Shown one piece after another: positions 50,761 through 58,086 of a DNA stretch of 64,000 bases (position 1 is its first letter; each line of letters opens with the position of its first letter). Source of the stretch: Actinacidiphila sp. DG2A-62 (GTDB taxonomy: Bacteria; Actinomycetota; Actinomycetes; Streptomycetales; Streptomycetaceae); NCBI RefSeq assembly GCF_035825295.1, contig NZ_JAYMGI010000002.1, forward strand, positions 2,396,001 through 2,460,000. The letters are read 5' to 3'. The notes below the pieces were generated by a model. It worked only from the letters and a program-made list of their open reading frames with translations. It was not told where the DNA came from and made no database searches. The position numbers and the translations under genes were made by a program.

Positions 50761-51065
50761 GAGAGGGGCATGCCATGGGATTCCCCGAGGGCGCAGGCGA
50801 GTTGATCGCGTTCCTGTCGGGCTCTGACGAGCGCTGCCACCCACTGCTCCAGCGGATGGGATTCGAAGTGGGCGCGGATCAGTGACTCCGTGGTCCGCAG
50901 GCGGCGCATCATGGCCTGCTCAACGATGCTGACCTTGGCGTCCTCGAAGGTGGCGGCGCGCGTGTCAGGAGTGATGCCCGAGAGATCGTCCGTGCTGGGG
51001 TCGGGCTCGTCGTAGTGCCAGTCGCAGCCGTCCAATGGGCACAGGTGGCGCGTCACGCTGCTCAT
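50757..51065 (-). CDS. Small protein with Cys motif, paralogue of 55527
   Basis: 102 residues from ATG 51065. [19 protein letters not shown] is followed by a helical region ([40 protein letters not shown]). The CPL...CxWHxD start matches the protein at 55527 (YLCPLQCGWHHD), so the two are diverged copies. Cys/His may bind zinc. Converges with the collagen-like gene, sharing its stop region. Confidence 0.62.
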   Translation of the reverse strand: MSSVTRHLCPLDGCDWHYDEPDPSTDDLSGITPDTRAATFEDAKVSIVEQAMMRRLRTTESLIRAHFESHPLEQWVAALVRARQERDQLACALGESHGMPLS

Positions 51066-51104
51066 GCGCCCATCATCCTCTCCCCGCCCCATGGCGTCAG
51101 GTCC

Positions 51105-51410
51105 TCAGTGGAGGCGGCCGGCCAGCAGGGACAGCAGCAGCACGGCCGCGAGCGCGGCGAGTGCCACCGTCGCGGTACGGTCGGTGCCCGGGCCGCGGAC
51201 CGCGCGCTGCAGCCGCTCGCCGTCGGGGATGTGGCCGCCGTGCACGGCGCGCCGGTGCCGGTCCCGCTCGCGCATGATCTCCAGCCGGGTCCGGACGACC
51301 GGGCTGGTGGTGGCGCAGGTGCCGCACCTGTAGCGGTACATGCCGGGCAGCATACGGCTGGTGACGGCTCGTGGGGTAGGTAGGCGGCGGGTAGGCACGG
51401 GGTAGGGCAT
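51105..51410 (-). CDS. Small zinc-finger/TM protein of conjugative-element type
   Basis: 101 residues. GMYRYRCGTCATTSPVVRTR then RHRRAVHGGHIPDGERLQRA gives CxxC...H...H, followed by a C-terminal TM helix (TATVALAALAAVLLLSLLAG). Such CGxC/HGGH proteins are frequent next to Spd genes in actinomycete integrative elements. Start uncertain: ATG 51341 or 51353 are alternatives. Confidence 0.6.
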   Translation of the reverse strand: MPYPVPTRRLPTPRAVTSRMLPGMYRYRCGTCATTSPVVRTRLEIMRERDRHRRAVHGGHIPDGERLQRAVRGPGTDRTATVALAALAAVLLLSLLAGRLH

Positions 51411-51435
51411 GGTCTGACCTGCGGTTCCTACCGGC

Positions 51436-52299
51436 CTACTCGGTGCCGTAGACGGTGACCGGGGAGGGTCGGGGAGCGGGCTCGGGGGCCGCGTCGTCGG
51501 GGGCCGGGAGCGGGGGCTCCGGCGGTGCCCCGGCGGGCGGCTCGTCGGGGGCCGGGGGGAGCGCGGTGAGGCGGATGCCCTGGCGGTTGCGCTGGCGGCC
51601 GCCGGGGAGCCTCAGCTTGAGCTGTTCGGTGACGGGGATTCCGGCCTCGGCGAGCACCGCGAGCAGCTCCTCGCGGGAGCGTCCGGGCAGGCGCGCGAGT
51701 ACGTCGTCGAGGTGCGCGCCGCGCCACCCGTTGGCGGTGGCGATCTGGCGGACGGTGCGGACCACGGCCCACCCTTCTAGGGGCTCGGCCGCGTGGGGGA
51801 GCGGGGCCGGGTCGGGCTGCGCGTCTCCCCCGGTGGCCGGCTGCTCGGACTCCCCCGCCGGCTCCGCCACCTCCGGCTCCGGGCCGACGACCCAGGCCGC
51901 GGCGAGCAGCGCGATCACGACGAGACCGATCGCGCTCCGCGCGTACGGTGCGACCTGCTCCCACAGCGCGCCCGCGAGGCCCGCGCCGGCGGCGAGCACG
52001 ATGACGACGATCAGCGCGGCCGCGCCTGCGCGCTCCAACGCGTCGACGAGCCCGGGCGGCTCGTCGTCCTTCTTCTCGGGTGCCTTCGCCTGCTTCGGCT
52101 CCGGCGGCGCGATTGCCTTGCGGAGCCCTGCGCGGCTGGCCGTCCCCGCCATCTTGGCGAGGACAGCCAGGCCGCCGAGGACGCGTCGCACGTGCGCGCG
52201 GCCAGGCAGGTACGGGCGCAGCGGCGGCAGACGGAAGGCCCGCTGCGGCGACTTCTGGTGGTCCTCCCCCGCGGCGATCAGCCGATCCAGGGCCCTCAT
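51436..52299 (-). CDS. Membrane protein of the Spd-like block
   Basis: 287 residues from ATG 52299 (overlaps the upstream stop in ATGA). Residues ~75-145 hold two TM helices (AALIVVIVLAAGAGLAGALW, AIGLVVIALLAAAWVVG). The C-terminal domain (VVRTVRQIATANGWRGAHLD DVLARLPGRSREELLAVLAE AGIPV) is a winged-helix-like fold typical of spread/transfer proteins of Streptomyces plasmids and AICEs. Basic N-terminus, Pro-rich end. No ATPase motif, so it is not TraB. Confidence 0.62.
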   Translation of the reverse strand: MRALDRLIAAGEDHQKSPQRAFRLPPLRPYLPGRAHVRRVLGGLAVLAKMAGTASRAGLRKAIAPPEPKQAKAPEKKDDEPPGLVDALERAGAAALIVVIVLAAGAGLAGALWEQVAPYARSAIGLVVIALLAAAWVVGPEPEVAEPAGESEQPATGGDAQPDPAPLPHAAEPLEGWAVVRTVRQIATANGWRGAHLDDVLARLPGRSREELLAVLAEAGIPVTEQLKLRLPGGRQRNRQGIRLTALPPAPDEPPAGAPPEPPLPAPDDAAPEPAPRPSPVTVYGTE

Positions 52300-52769
52300 C
52301 ACGCCGCACCGGTGAGCTTGCCCACCAGCATCCGGGCCGTGGTCACCAGCAGTCCCCACACCCCGCCGGCGGCCCCGTAGACCACGGCGGCGGAGATCCC
52401 CAGGAGGGCGGGCCACAGGGTCCGCTTCCAGCCGGGCAGGAACGTCAGCGCGGTGAGGGCGAGTGCGGTTCCGCCTGCACCGGGGTTGCCCATCCCGCTT
52501 CCGTCGCCGAGAACCGAGGTGGGGACGGCTGCGATGCCGGAGGCGGCTGCGGCCCAGGAGCTGCCGGCGGCCGTCCACGCGGTGCCGGTGAGGATGCCGA
52601 AGGCACCGATCCCGTCCCTGCTGTGGAGGTGCTTGAGGCGGTCGGCCTTGCGGACGGCGAAGAAGAGCACCAGGGCGCACGCGAGGGCGACGCCGGACAG
52701 GGTGATCGAGCCGAGGACGTGGCCGCCCATGCCCGGGGTGTTGGCCGGGGCGGTGGCGAGACGGGACAT
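52299..52769 (-). CDS. Small membrane protein of the Spd-like block
   Basis: 156 residues: several hydrophobic stretches (VLGSITLSGVALACALVLFF, TLWPALLGISAAVVYGAAGG) separated by Gly/Ala/Ser-rich sequence. ATGA overlaps with both adjacent genes put it in one operon with the other Spd-like genes. Probably a component of the mycelial spread apparatus; not individually recognised. Confidence 0.6.
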   Translation of the reverse strand: MSRLATAPANTPGMGGHVLGSITLSGVALACALVLFFAVRKADRLKHLHSRDGIGAFGILTGTAWTAAGSSWAAAASGIAAVPTSVLGDGSGMGNPGAGGTALALTALTFLPGWKRTLWPALLGISAAVVYGAAGGVWGLLVTTARMLVGKLTGAA

Positions 52770-53464
52770 CAGGAGGCTCCGGGGGCGTAGAGGAGGAGGG
52801 CGAGCAGGGCGCTGGCGAGGGGGATGCGGCACAGCCAGGGCAGCGGGCCCCACCAGCCGCGGGTGCGACGGTCGATCAGCACGCCGCAGGCGAGGACGAG
52901 GCCGGCGCCGAGTACGACGCCGGCCGTCGTGCCGTTGTGCCGGCCGCAGTCGGTGATCCACCCCTGCATGAGCGGGGCGAGCCCGGCCCAGTAGCCGGCG
53001 CCGGCGGCGGTGCCGGTGTAGAGAGCGGCTCGCGCGCGGGCGGGGAGTTCGAGGTACGCGGCGTGGGCGCGCCGCGCGGCGGGGGTACGGCGGCCGCGGG
53101 CGGGCGCGGGGCGCTCGGTGTCGTCGGGCTCGTCGACGTCTGCCCACTCCCCCGTCTCGCCGGCGTCGTCGTCCTCGACCGCCTCGTCGGCCGGCTGCTT
53201 CTCCGGCTCCGGCGCGGTGTCCGGGCGCTCCGGATCGGGTCCGCCCAGGTCAGCCAGATCGACCGTCGCCCCCTTCCGCCAGTCCGGGAGGCGCGGCGCG
53301 ACCGGCGGAGGCCCGTCCGGGCCTGGGTGGTGGTCGTCGTGGGCGTCGTCGTACAGCTCGTCCCACCATCCGGCCGCGGGCGGCGGTTCCTGGGGGGCGT
53401 AGCCGACGCCGCGGGCGCGAAGCAGCTGGCGGATACGGCGCTCGTCGCCGCCGGGCCCGGTCAC
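52769..53464 (-). CDS. Acidic/Pro-rich membrane protein of the Spd-like block
   Basis: 231 residues. The long N-terminal half is disordered and acidic (DEAVEDDDAGETGEWADVDE), then a basic helix (TPAARRAHAAYLELPARARA), and three TM helices to the C-terminus (TAGVVLGAGLVLACGVLI, IPLASALLALLLYAP). Overlaps the SpdB-like gene by 4 nt. Similar architectures occur beside spdB genes of Streptomyces integrative elements. Confidence 0.6.
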   Translation of the reverse strand: MTGPGGDERRIRQLLRARGVGYAPQEPPPAAGWWDELYDDAHDDHHPGPDGPPPVAPRLPDWRKGATVDLADLGGPDPERPDTAPEPEKQPADEAVEDDDAGETGEWADVDEPDDTERPAPARGRRTPAARRAHAAYLELPARARAALYTGTAAGAGYWAGLAPLMQGWITDCGRHNGTTAGVVLGAGLVLACGVLIDRRTRGWWGPLPWLCRIPLASALLALLLYAPGAS

Positions 53465-54285
53465 AGCGCCTCCCGGCGGCGGGCGCGCAGGTACCGGCCG
53501 ACGGTCTCCGGGCTCGCGTTGGCGTCGGACCGTTGCCGGACGTACCGAAGCACGGCGTCCGGATCGGTGATTCCGGAGTCCACGGCGGTCCGGACGGCGT
53601 CCGTGATGGTCATCGGGGGTACGGCCGGCTCGGGCTCCGGACGGTCCGGACTGTCCGCGGACTCCTCCGGATCGGGTCCGGACTCCTCCGGACTCGGCAG
53701 GGCGAGAGACGTGCGGATCGCCTGGAGCTGCGCGGCGGATCGCGCGTCGACGCGCTCCTCGGCGGCCAGCGCGCGGGCGGCGCCGCGAGCCGCGCGCTCA
53801 GCGTGCAGCCACGCCGCGGTGTCCGCGTCCAGAGCGACAGCCTGGTGGCGCATCACGAGCGTCCAGGAGCCCTTGGCCAGGGCGGAGATCGTGGCGCCTA
53901 CGACGGCGGTCGCCCAGTCTCCGGCGAGCCACCCGTGGATGCCGACACCGGCCATGGCCGCGGCGAGCGCAACGTGGCCGGCGGTGCGGGGTCCGCGGGC
54001 GCGGGTCTCGTCGTAGCGGGCGCGCCACTCCAGGGCCATGGCGATGATCCAGGTGAGGTCGAACGCGGTGGCCGCGCCGTACGCGAGGGCGGGCACGGTG
54101 ACGCGGTGAAGGAGGTCGCCGATGCTGGCGGTGGACCAGACGACGGAGACGGTGACGAGGAGGGTGGTGGCCGCGGTGACGGCGGTGAGGACGTCGTGGT
54201 CCCAGTCGCGGGGCGGGTGCGGTGCGGGGATGGGGACGTAGTGGGTGCGGCCGTTGCGGGTGATGGGCCGGTAGGCCGGGGGCAT
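53461..54285 (-). CDS. SpdB2/DUF2637-like spread protein
   Basis: 274 residues. WDHDVLTAVTAATTLLVTVS VVWSTASIGDLL, ALAYGAATAFDLTWIIAMAL EWRARYD and AGHVALAAAMAGVGIHGWLA GDW make four TM helices of the DUF2637/SpdB pattern. A helical cytoplasmic part (~140-200), a Glu/Pro/Ser linker and a HTH-like end (DAVRTAVDSGITDPDAVLRY then SPETVGRYLRARR) follow. SpdB proteins help conjugated DNA spread between hyphal compartments. First large gene of the minus-strand operon. Confidence 0.72.
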   Translation of the reverse strand: MPPAYRPITRNGRTHYVPIPAPHPPRDWDHDVLTAVTAATTLLVTVSVVWSTASIGDLLHRVTVPALAYGAATAFDLTWIIAMALEWRARYDETRARGPRTAGHVALAAAMAGVGIHGWLAGDWATAVVGATISALAKGSWTLVMRHQAVALDADTAAWLHAERAARGAARALAAEERVDARSAAQLQAIRTSLALPSPEESGPDPEESADSPDRPEPEPAVPPMTITDAVRTAVDSGITDPDAVLRYVRQRSDANASPETVGRYLRARRREAL

Positions 54286-54357
54286 GTGGGGCTCCGTGAG
54301 CGTGGGGCCGGGCCCGGCGCGGGAGGGGTCACGCGCCGGCCCCGGCAGTCGGGTAGG

Positions 54358-54528
54358 TCAGCGCTGCTGGTTGCGCTCGACGGCGTCGGTGAGCTGGCTC
54401 AGGCCGGTGCCGCCCTCCTCGATGAGGACGGCCGCGGCGATCCGGGCGGCGGAGTCGATGTCACCGCTGTCCACGGCGGTGGTGAGGTCGTTGGCGCGCT
54501 GGTCGTAGAACTGCTTGTCGGTGTTCAC
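54358..54528 (-). CDS. Small protein of conjugative-element type
   Basis: 56 residues from GTG 54528 with GAAGGGATC upstream: VNTDKQFYDQRANDLTTAVD SGDIDSAARIAAAVLIEEGG TGLSQL. An acidic two-helix protein found in the regulatory/spread region of actinomycete integrative elements. Function unknown. Confidence 0.6.
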   Translation of the reverse strand: MNTDKQFYDQRANDLTTAVDSGDIDSAARIAAAVLIEEGGTGLSQLTDAVERNQQR

Positions 54529-54542
54529 GTTGATCCCTTCGG

Positions 54543-54761
54543 TTAGCCGCCGTAGCGGCGGCGGTCGTTGCTCTCCCAGCGCTGCCCGTCGCGGTCGGCG
54601 CTGGTGGCGTGGCGGTGGTGGTCGCGGCGGCGCCGCGCGGCGGCGCGTTCCTGTCGCTCGCGGTCGCGGCGTTCGCGGCGGGCGCTGGCGGACTCACGGG
54701 CGGGGTACTGCGCCGCGGCGAGCGCGCGGTCGTTGCCGCCGCGGAGCCAGGCCCAGGCCAT
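54543..54761 (-). CDS. Small basic protein
   Basis: 72 residues from ATG 54761: MAWAWLRGGNDRALAAAQYP then a strongly charged helix (ASARRERRDRERQERAAARR). The start codon overlaps the preceding stop (ATGA). Possibly DNA- or RNA-binding by charge; no family. Confidence 0.5.
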   Translation of the reverse strand: MAWAWLRGGNDRALAAAQYPARESASARRERRDRERQERAAARRRRDHHRHATSADRDGQRWESNDRRRYGG

Positions 54762-54889
54762 CAGTGCGCCCCGTGGCAGGACGGGCAACCGTGCCAGGTC
54801 TGACGCGTGGTGCCGTCCTGGTCGGTGGTGGTCTCGGTGTGGTCGCCGGGGCCGGTGCAGACCCAGACGGTGCTGGTCTGCTCGCTCAC
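54761..54889 (-). CDS. 42-residue zinc-ribbon-like peptide
   Basis: VSEQTSTVWVCTGPGDHTET TTDQDGTTRQTWHGCPSCHG AH: Cys...His...CxxCH, consistent with one zinc site. Overlaps its neighbours by 1-4 nt, which supports translation. Confidence 0.52.
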   Translation of the reverse strand: MSEQTSTVWVCTGPGDHTETTTDQDGTTRQTWHGCPSCHGAH

Positions 54890-55008
54890 CGGCGCACCGT
54901 CTTGGGCTTGCACTGGTGGTGCTGGCCGGTGACCGGGGCGCCGCACTCCGGGCAGGCGGCGTGGGGCGCGGGGATGGGCCCGGGCAGGTGGTGGTGGGTA
55001 CGCTTCAT
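54886..55008 (-). CDS. 40-residue zinc-finger-like peptide
   Basis: MKRTHHHLPGPIPAPHAACP ECGAPVTGQHHQCKPKTVRR: CPEC...C with many His. ACGGAGATCGCC before the ATG. First gene of the minus-strand operon reading away from the operator pair at 55124. Confidence 0.55.
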   Translation of the reverse strand: MKRTHHHLPGPIPAPHAACPECGAPVTGQHHQCKPKTVRR

Positions 55009-55123
55009 GGCGATCTCCGTGTGCTGTCACGAGTGAGCGGAGGTCCGGCCCCGGCCATGTGGAGCTGCAACTCCGGCCGGGGCCGCACTAGTTGGAGACC
55101 GGGTGCGGCCTCTGACGCCAAGT

Positions 55124-55161
55124 TAGACCCGGGGTCTAGGCGAGTGCAAGACCGGGGGTCT
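55124..55161. promoter_or_regulatory. Twin operators between divergent right-arm operons
   Basis: TAGACCC-G-GGGTCTA (55124-55138, perfect 7-bp arms) and AGACC-GGG-GGTCT (55149-55161), centres 24 bp apart. TCTAAAAT over the second site could be a -10 element for the rightward gene. The region separates 55008 (minus) from 55206 (plus), so both directions can be controlled. Confidence 0.65.
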
Positions 55162-55205
55162 AAAATCAGGCGTTGGCCGCGCCCTCACGGCAGAGAGGGA
55201 CGGAA

Positions 55206-55523
55206 GTGGCGGAGCAGCCCGAGGAGGTGTCGAGGTTCTTGGACGCCATCAAGGCCCTGGAGGAGATCGATGATGACGCCGCGTGCGCAAAGGCGATCAC
55301 CGACGTCCTCAAGGACTGGCCGGACAGCCACGCGAAGTTGCGGGAGATCCGGCAGCAGCGGGTACTCCGCATGCGGGAGCAGAAGATGACGTGGCAGGAG
55401 ATCGGCGACGCTCTCGGGATTCACTTCACCCGGGCACAGCAGATCGCCAAGGGACTACGCGGGTCCAAGCGGCCAGCGAAGAAGGCGGCTTCCGCCCCAC
55501 CCCCGCCCACCGAGGAGAGTTGA
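55206..55523 (+). CDS. HTH regulator of the right-arm divergent operons
   Basis: 105 residues from GTG 55206 (GAGAGGGA upstream). A helical N-terminus (FLDAIKALEEIDDDAACAKA), then QKMTWQEIGDALGIHFTRAQ QIAKGLRG, a clear sigma-region-4-like HTH, and a Lys/Ala/Pro tail. Position next to the twin operators suggests autoregulation and control of the Spd-like operon. Proteins of this form are common in actinomycete integrative elements. Confidence 0.7.
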   Translation: MAEQPEEVSRFLDAIKALEEIDDDAACAKAITDVLKDWPDSHAKLREIRQQRVLRMREQKMTWQEIGDALGIHFTRAQQIAKGLRGSKRPAKKAASAPPPPTEES

Positions 55524-55526
55524 GCT

Positions 55527-55844
55527 ATGACGGCCATCGCGCACGGGACGAACCGCTATCTGTGCCCGCTGCAATGCGGCTGGCACCACGACGTGCCACC
55601 GCCGCACCCGGCGGACGTGGACTGGTCCGCAGCGGAGGGAGTGGAAGACGTCAGCGCGGCCATCGGTCTCGTTGCACGGGACGCCGCTCTGCGCACGGCT
55701 GCCGTTATCGAGGCCGCTCTCGTCGCACACCTCGACACCCACACGACGCTGGACTTCGTGACCGTCATCGCGGATCTGCGCGCCCAGATCGACGCCCTCG
55801 CCTCCGCTGCCACCCCGTCCGACGAGGAGAACGAGGGTGGATGA
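55527..55844 (+). CDS. Small Cys-motif protein, paralogue of 50757
   Basis: 105 residues. GTNRYLCPLQCGWHHDVPPP then helices (AALRTAAVIEAALVAHLDTH, FVTVIADLRAQIDALASAAT). Same CPL...CxWHxD start and helical layout as the protein encoded at 50757-51065. Follows the HTH gene by 3 bp and overlaps the next gene by 8 bp. Confidence 0.6.
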   Translation: MTAIAHGTNRYLCPLQCGWHHDVPPPHPADVDWSAAEGVEDVSAAIGLVARDAALRTAAVIEAALVAHLDTHTTLDFVTVIADLRAQIDALASAATPSDEENEGG

Positions 55845-56403
55845 GCTGGTGGCGTTCCTGCGTGCGCGCCGGGACGAGGATGCGTTGTGGGCGGCCGAAG
55901 CAAGTCGCTGGGACGACGGGGCCAGCATTGAGGGCGGCGCTCACTGGCAGTGGGTTGACCCAGAGACCGACGAGGTCGTGACACTCAACCCCGACCAGGA
56001 CGAGTTCGTCAACGGTGATCGTCTGCGGGTTTCGCTGCGGAGTCGCGAGGAGGCAATGTGGGGCGAGTTCAGGCGCATGCTGCCGCAGTTCGTGATCCAT
56101 TCGGCCGAAGAAGTGCGGACTGCCGTTGGCGGCCACATCGCCCGCCATGACCCGGCACGGGTGCTGCGCGAGGCCGAGGCGAAGCGGAAAATCGTGGAGG
56201 ACTATGCCTCCGCGCTGAGCGAGCGTCAGGCCGTCCGCGCCGAGATCCGCAAGATCCTCCACACCGACCCGGACGCCTTCGGCGAGCTGTCGCGGCAGGA
56301 GAACGCCCTGATCGACAAGGCGGAGGCGCTGCTGCCGATCGTACGCATCGTGAGCACGGTGTACGCCGACCACCCGGACTACCGCGAGGAGTGGCGCCCA
56401 TGA
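55837..56403 (+). CDS. DUF6221-family protein
   Basis: 188 residues from GTG 55837. MDELVAFLRARRDEDALWAA, HIARHDPARVLREAEAKRKI VEDY, and IVSTVYADHPDYREEWRP are the hallmarks of DUF6221, a Streptomyces family often found in phages and integrative elements. Unknown function. ATGA overlap with the next gene. Confidence 0.75.
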   Translation: MDELVAFLRARRDEDALWAAEASRWDDGASIEGGAHWQWVDPETDEVVTLNPDQDEFVNGDRLRVSLRSREEAMWGEFRRMLPQFVIHSAEEVRTAVGGHIARHDPARVLREAEAKRKIVEDYASALSERQAVRAEIRKILHTDPDAFGELSRQENALIDKAEALLPIVRIVSTVYADHPDYREEWRP

Positions 56404-56618
56404 GTGCCCAGCGCCTCGGTCCCAAGGCCCTCCGCCGCATCGCCCGGGCCACCGACCTCGACATCGTGCGCGGCTGGGCGTGGGGCGGCTACACCCTCTA
56501 CTTCGTCACCGCCGACCACCAGCACGGCTGGTTCGACAAGAAGACCGGCGAGTGGGGCTGGGATGAAAGTCCGCAGCCGCACTACTCGTCCTGCGCGGAA
56601 CTGTTCCCCACGCCGTAG
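56400..56618 (+). CDS. Small basic protein, unknown
   Basis: 72 residues: SAQRLGPKALRRIARATDLD IVRGWAWGGYTLYFVTADHQ HGWFDKKTGEWGWDES. A strand-rich domain with many aromatics after a basic helix. Last gene of the small rightward operon, followed by a strong terminator. Confidence 0.55.
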   Translation: MSAQRLGPKALRRIARATDLDIVRGWAWGGYTLYFVTADHQHGWFDKKTGEWGWDESPQPHYSSCAELFPTP

Positions 56619-56630
56619 TCCGGCACTCGT

Positions 56631-56661
56631 CCGCCCCGTCACCACGCTGGTGACGGGGCGG
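56631..56661. terminator. Bidirectional hairpin terminator
   Basis: CCGCCCCGTCACC / GGTGACGGGGCGG: perfect 13-bp stem, 5-nt loop, followed by TTCTGCGTT. It lies between the convergent ends of the 56400 gene and the lipoprotein gene. Confidence 0.85.
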
Positions 56662-56672
56662 TTCTGCGTTCC

Positions 56673-57257
56673 CTACTCCGCCGGGATCGTCCACACCACC
56701 GGCTCATCCGCACCATCCGGCGTATACACCACCATCGTCGGCCGCTGCCCCTTCGGGATCGGGAACATGATCCCCCCGCGCGAACAGCCACCCGCCACGA
56801 CAGTCCCGTCCTGTGGCAACTCCGGCTTCGGGAAGTCCCCACCGTTCAAGCCCGTGTTGTCGGCCTGCGAACCGTCGGCGAACCCGAGGTGCCACGGGTT
56901 CTGCGACACGCCGATCGACGGCCCGGACGTCAGGCAGATCTTCACGTCGAGGCGCCCCCACTGAGAGCCGGCGGGCACGCCGAGGGAGGTGTCCGGGGGG
57001 TCGTTGCGGAGGACGGGCTGCTGGTAGCCGAGAACGGTGGTAGTGCCGTCGGCGCCGGTGCTGCTGGACCACTCCCAGGGCTGGCCGATGTCGTATCGGG
57101 TGGGCGCGGCTGGCGTGGTGGGGGCTTCGGTGGTGGGTTCTGCGGTGGTGGCTGGTGGCGTGGTGGCTGTGGTGTCGTGGTGGGTGTTGCTGGTGCAGGC
57201 GGCGAGTAGGAGGCCGGCGGTGAGCAGGCCGGCGGCTGCGGCGGTGCGGGTGTGCAT
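56673..57257 (-). CDS. Secreted lipoprotein, possible prophage moron
   Basis: 194 residues. The signal peptide MHTRTAAAAGLLTAGLLLAA ends in a lipobox Leu-Ala-Ala-Cys (Cys at ~21). A Thr/Pro/Glu-rich linker (~25-52) precedes a beta domain (YDIGQPWEWSSSTGADGTTT VLGYQQPV, WGRLDVKICLTSG, MVVYTPDGADEPVVWTIP) of DUF4352-like immunoglobulin character. It is flanked by its own terminator and transcribed alone, so it may be expressed in the lysogen. Prophage lipoproteins sometimes block superinfection, but there is no direct evidence here. Confidence 0.75.
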   Translation of the reverse strand: MHTRTAAAAGLLTAGLLLAACTSNTHHDTTATTPPATTAEPTTEAPTTPAAPTRYDIGQPWEWSSSTGADGTTTVLGYQQPVLRNDPPDTSLGVPAGSQWGRLDVKICLTSGPSIGVSQNPWHLGFADGSQADNTGLNGGDFPKPELPQDGTVVAGGCSRGGIMFPIPKGQRPTMVVYTPDGADEPVVWTIPAE

Positions 57258-57348
57258 GGGTTCCCCCCTCGGAACAGTGCGTGAGGGGGAGTGTCCCGGA
57301 TCTGCGTGGCCGGTGCACGGGTTGTGATCGGGCTGTGACGCGGGCGGC

Positions 57349-57663
57349 CTACGGAAGCCAGCGGTCCTTGTAGTCCGGGTGGTTGCTGTAGGCCCACGCG
57401 AGGAGGCGCAGCTGGCGGTCGGCGTTCTCACCGAGGGGGCCGTCCGCACCGAGGTGGGGGAGGACGGTTTCGTCGAGGAAGCGCTGTTGCAGTTCGGCGC
57501 GTTGGATGTCGACACGGCCGTGGCGTTCAGCGACGGGCTTGGACATGCCCATCTGGGGAGCACCCACGTTGAGGAGGAGTTCGGCGGCGCGTTGGGCTTT
57601 GTCGACGTCTTCGGCGTAGCGGGCGGTGAGGAATTTGCTGATGGCGGTGTGGGTGTTGAACAT
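57349..57663 (-). CDS. Small helical protein related to the DUF6221 C-terminus
   Basis: 104 residues from ATG 57663. TAISKFLTARYAEDVDKAQR, LQQRFLDETVLPHLGADGPL, LLAWAYSNHPDYKDRWLP. The final HPDY...W-P motif matches the end of the DUF6221 protein at 55837. AGGAGCGCC precedes the ATG. Confidence 0.58.
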   Translation of the reverse strand: MFNTHTAISKFLTARYAEDVDKAQRAAELLLNVGAPQMGMSKPVAERHGRVDIQRAELQQRFLDETVLPHLGADGPLGENADRQLRLLAWAYSNHPDYKDRWLP

Positions 57664-57712
57664 GGCGCTCCTTTGTGGCTGGCGGTCATGGTAGGTCAGG
57701 TTGGGTACGAAT

Positions 57713-57752
57713 TGCGGCCGTGCGGCCGTGCGGCCGTGCGGCCGTGCGGCCG
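57713..57752. repeat. Tandem octamer repeat, 5 x TGCGGCCG
   Basis: Five uninterrupted copies of TGCGGCCG (each containing CGGCCG) in the gap between two minus-strand genes. It looks like slippage-expanded sequence; copy number may vary between isolates. No coding frame is claimed across it. Confidence 0.8.
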
Positions 57753-57788
57753 GGTGTCCGGCGGCACGGCCCACGGGGGGCGGCACGA

Positions 57789-58019
57789 TCAGTTCGCTTC
57801 CCACCACCCCGTGCTGTGGTTGTAACGGACGACCCACCCCTGCGCAGAAGCGACGATGGCGCGCTCATCATCGGCGTCCGGATGGTTGGGGTCGAGGACA
57901 ACGCCGAGGATCTCCCCGTCGGCGTAGCCGAAGCTGATGATGTCGCCGACGCTCTGACCGGCCTCCTTCTGGTGAGCGTCGAGGGCATCGGCCCACTCCT
58001 GCGCGTTGGTGATGGCCAT
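57789..58019 (-). CDS. Small protein, unknown
   Basis: 76 residues from ATG 58019 with GCAGGAAGG upstream. MAITNAQEWADALDAHQKEA, ISFGYADGEILGVVLDPNHP, WVVRYNHSTGWWEAN: a helix followed by strands. No family recognised. Confidence 0.55.
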   Translation of the reverse strand: MAITNAQEWADALDAHQKEAGQSVGDIISFGYADGEILGVVLDPNHPDADDERAIVASAQGWVVRYNHSTGWWEAN

Positions 58020-58086
58020 GCGGCACCTTCCTGCGGTCGGAATTTCCGGTCTACCGGATGGGTCGGACAGTGCGAGCGGGAACGGC

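Noticed and set aside
51436..52299. TraB/FtsK DNA translocase of a conjugative element
   Set aside because: No Walker A or B motif; the protein has two TM helices and a winged-helix-like C-terminus only.
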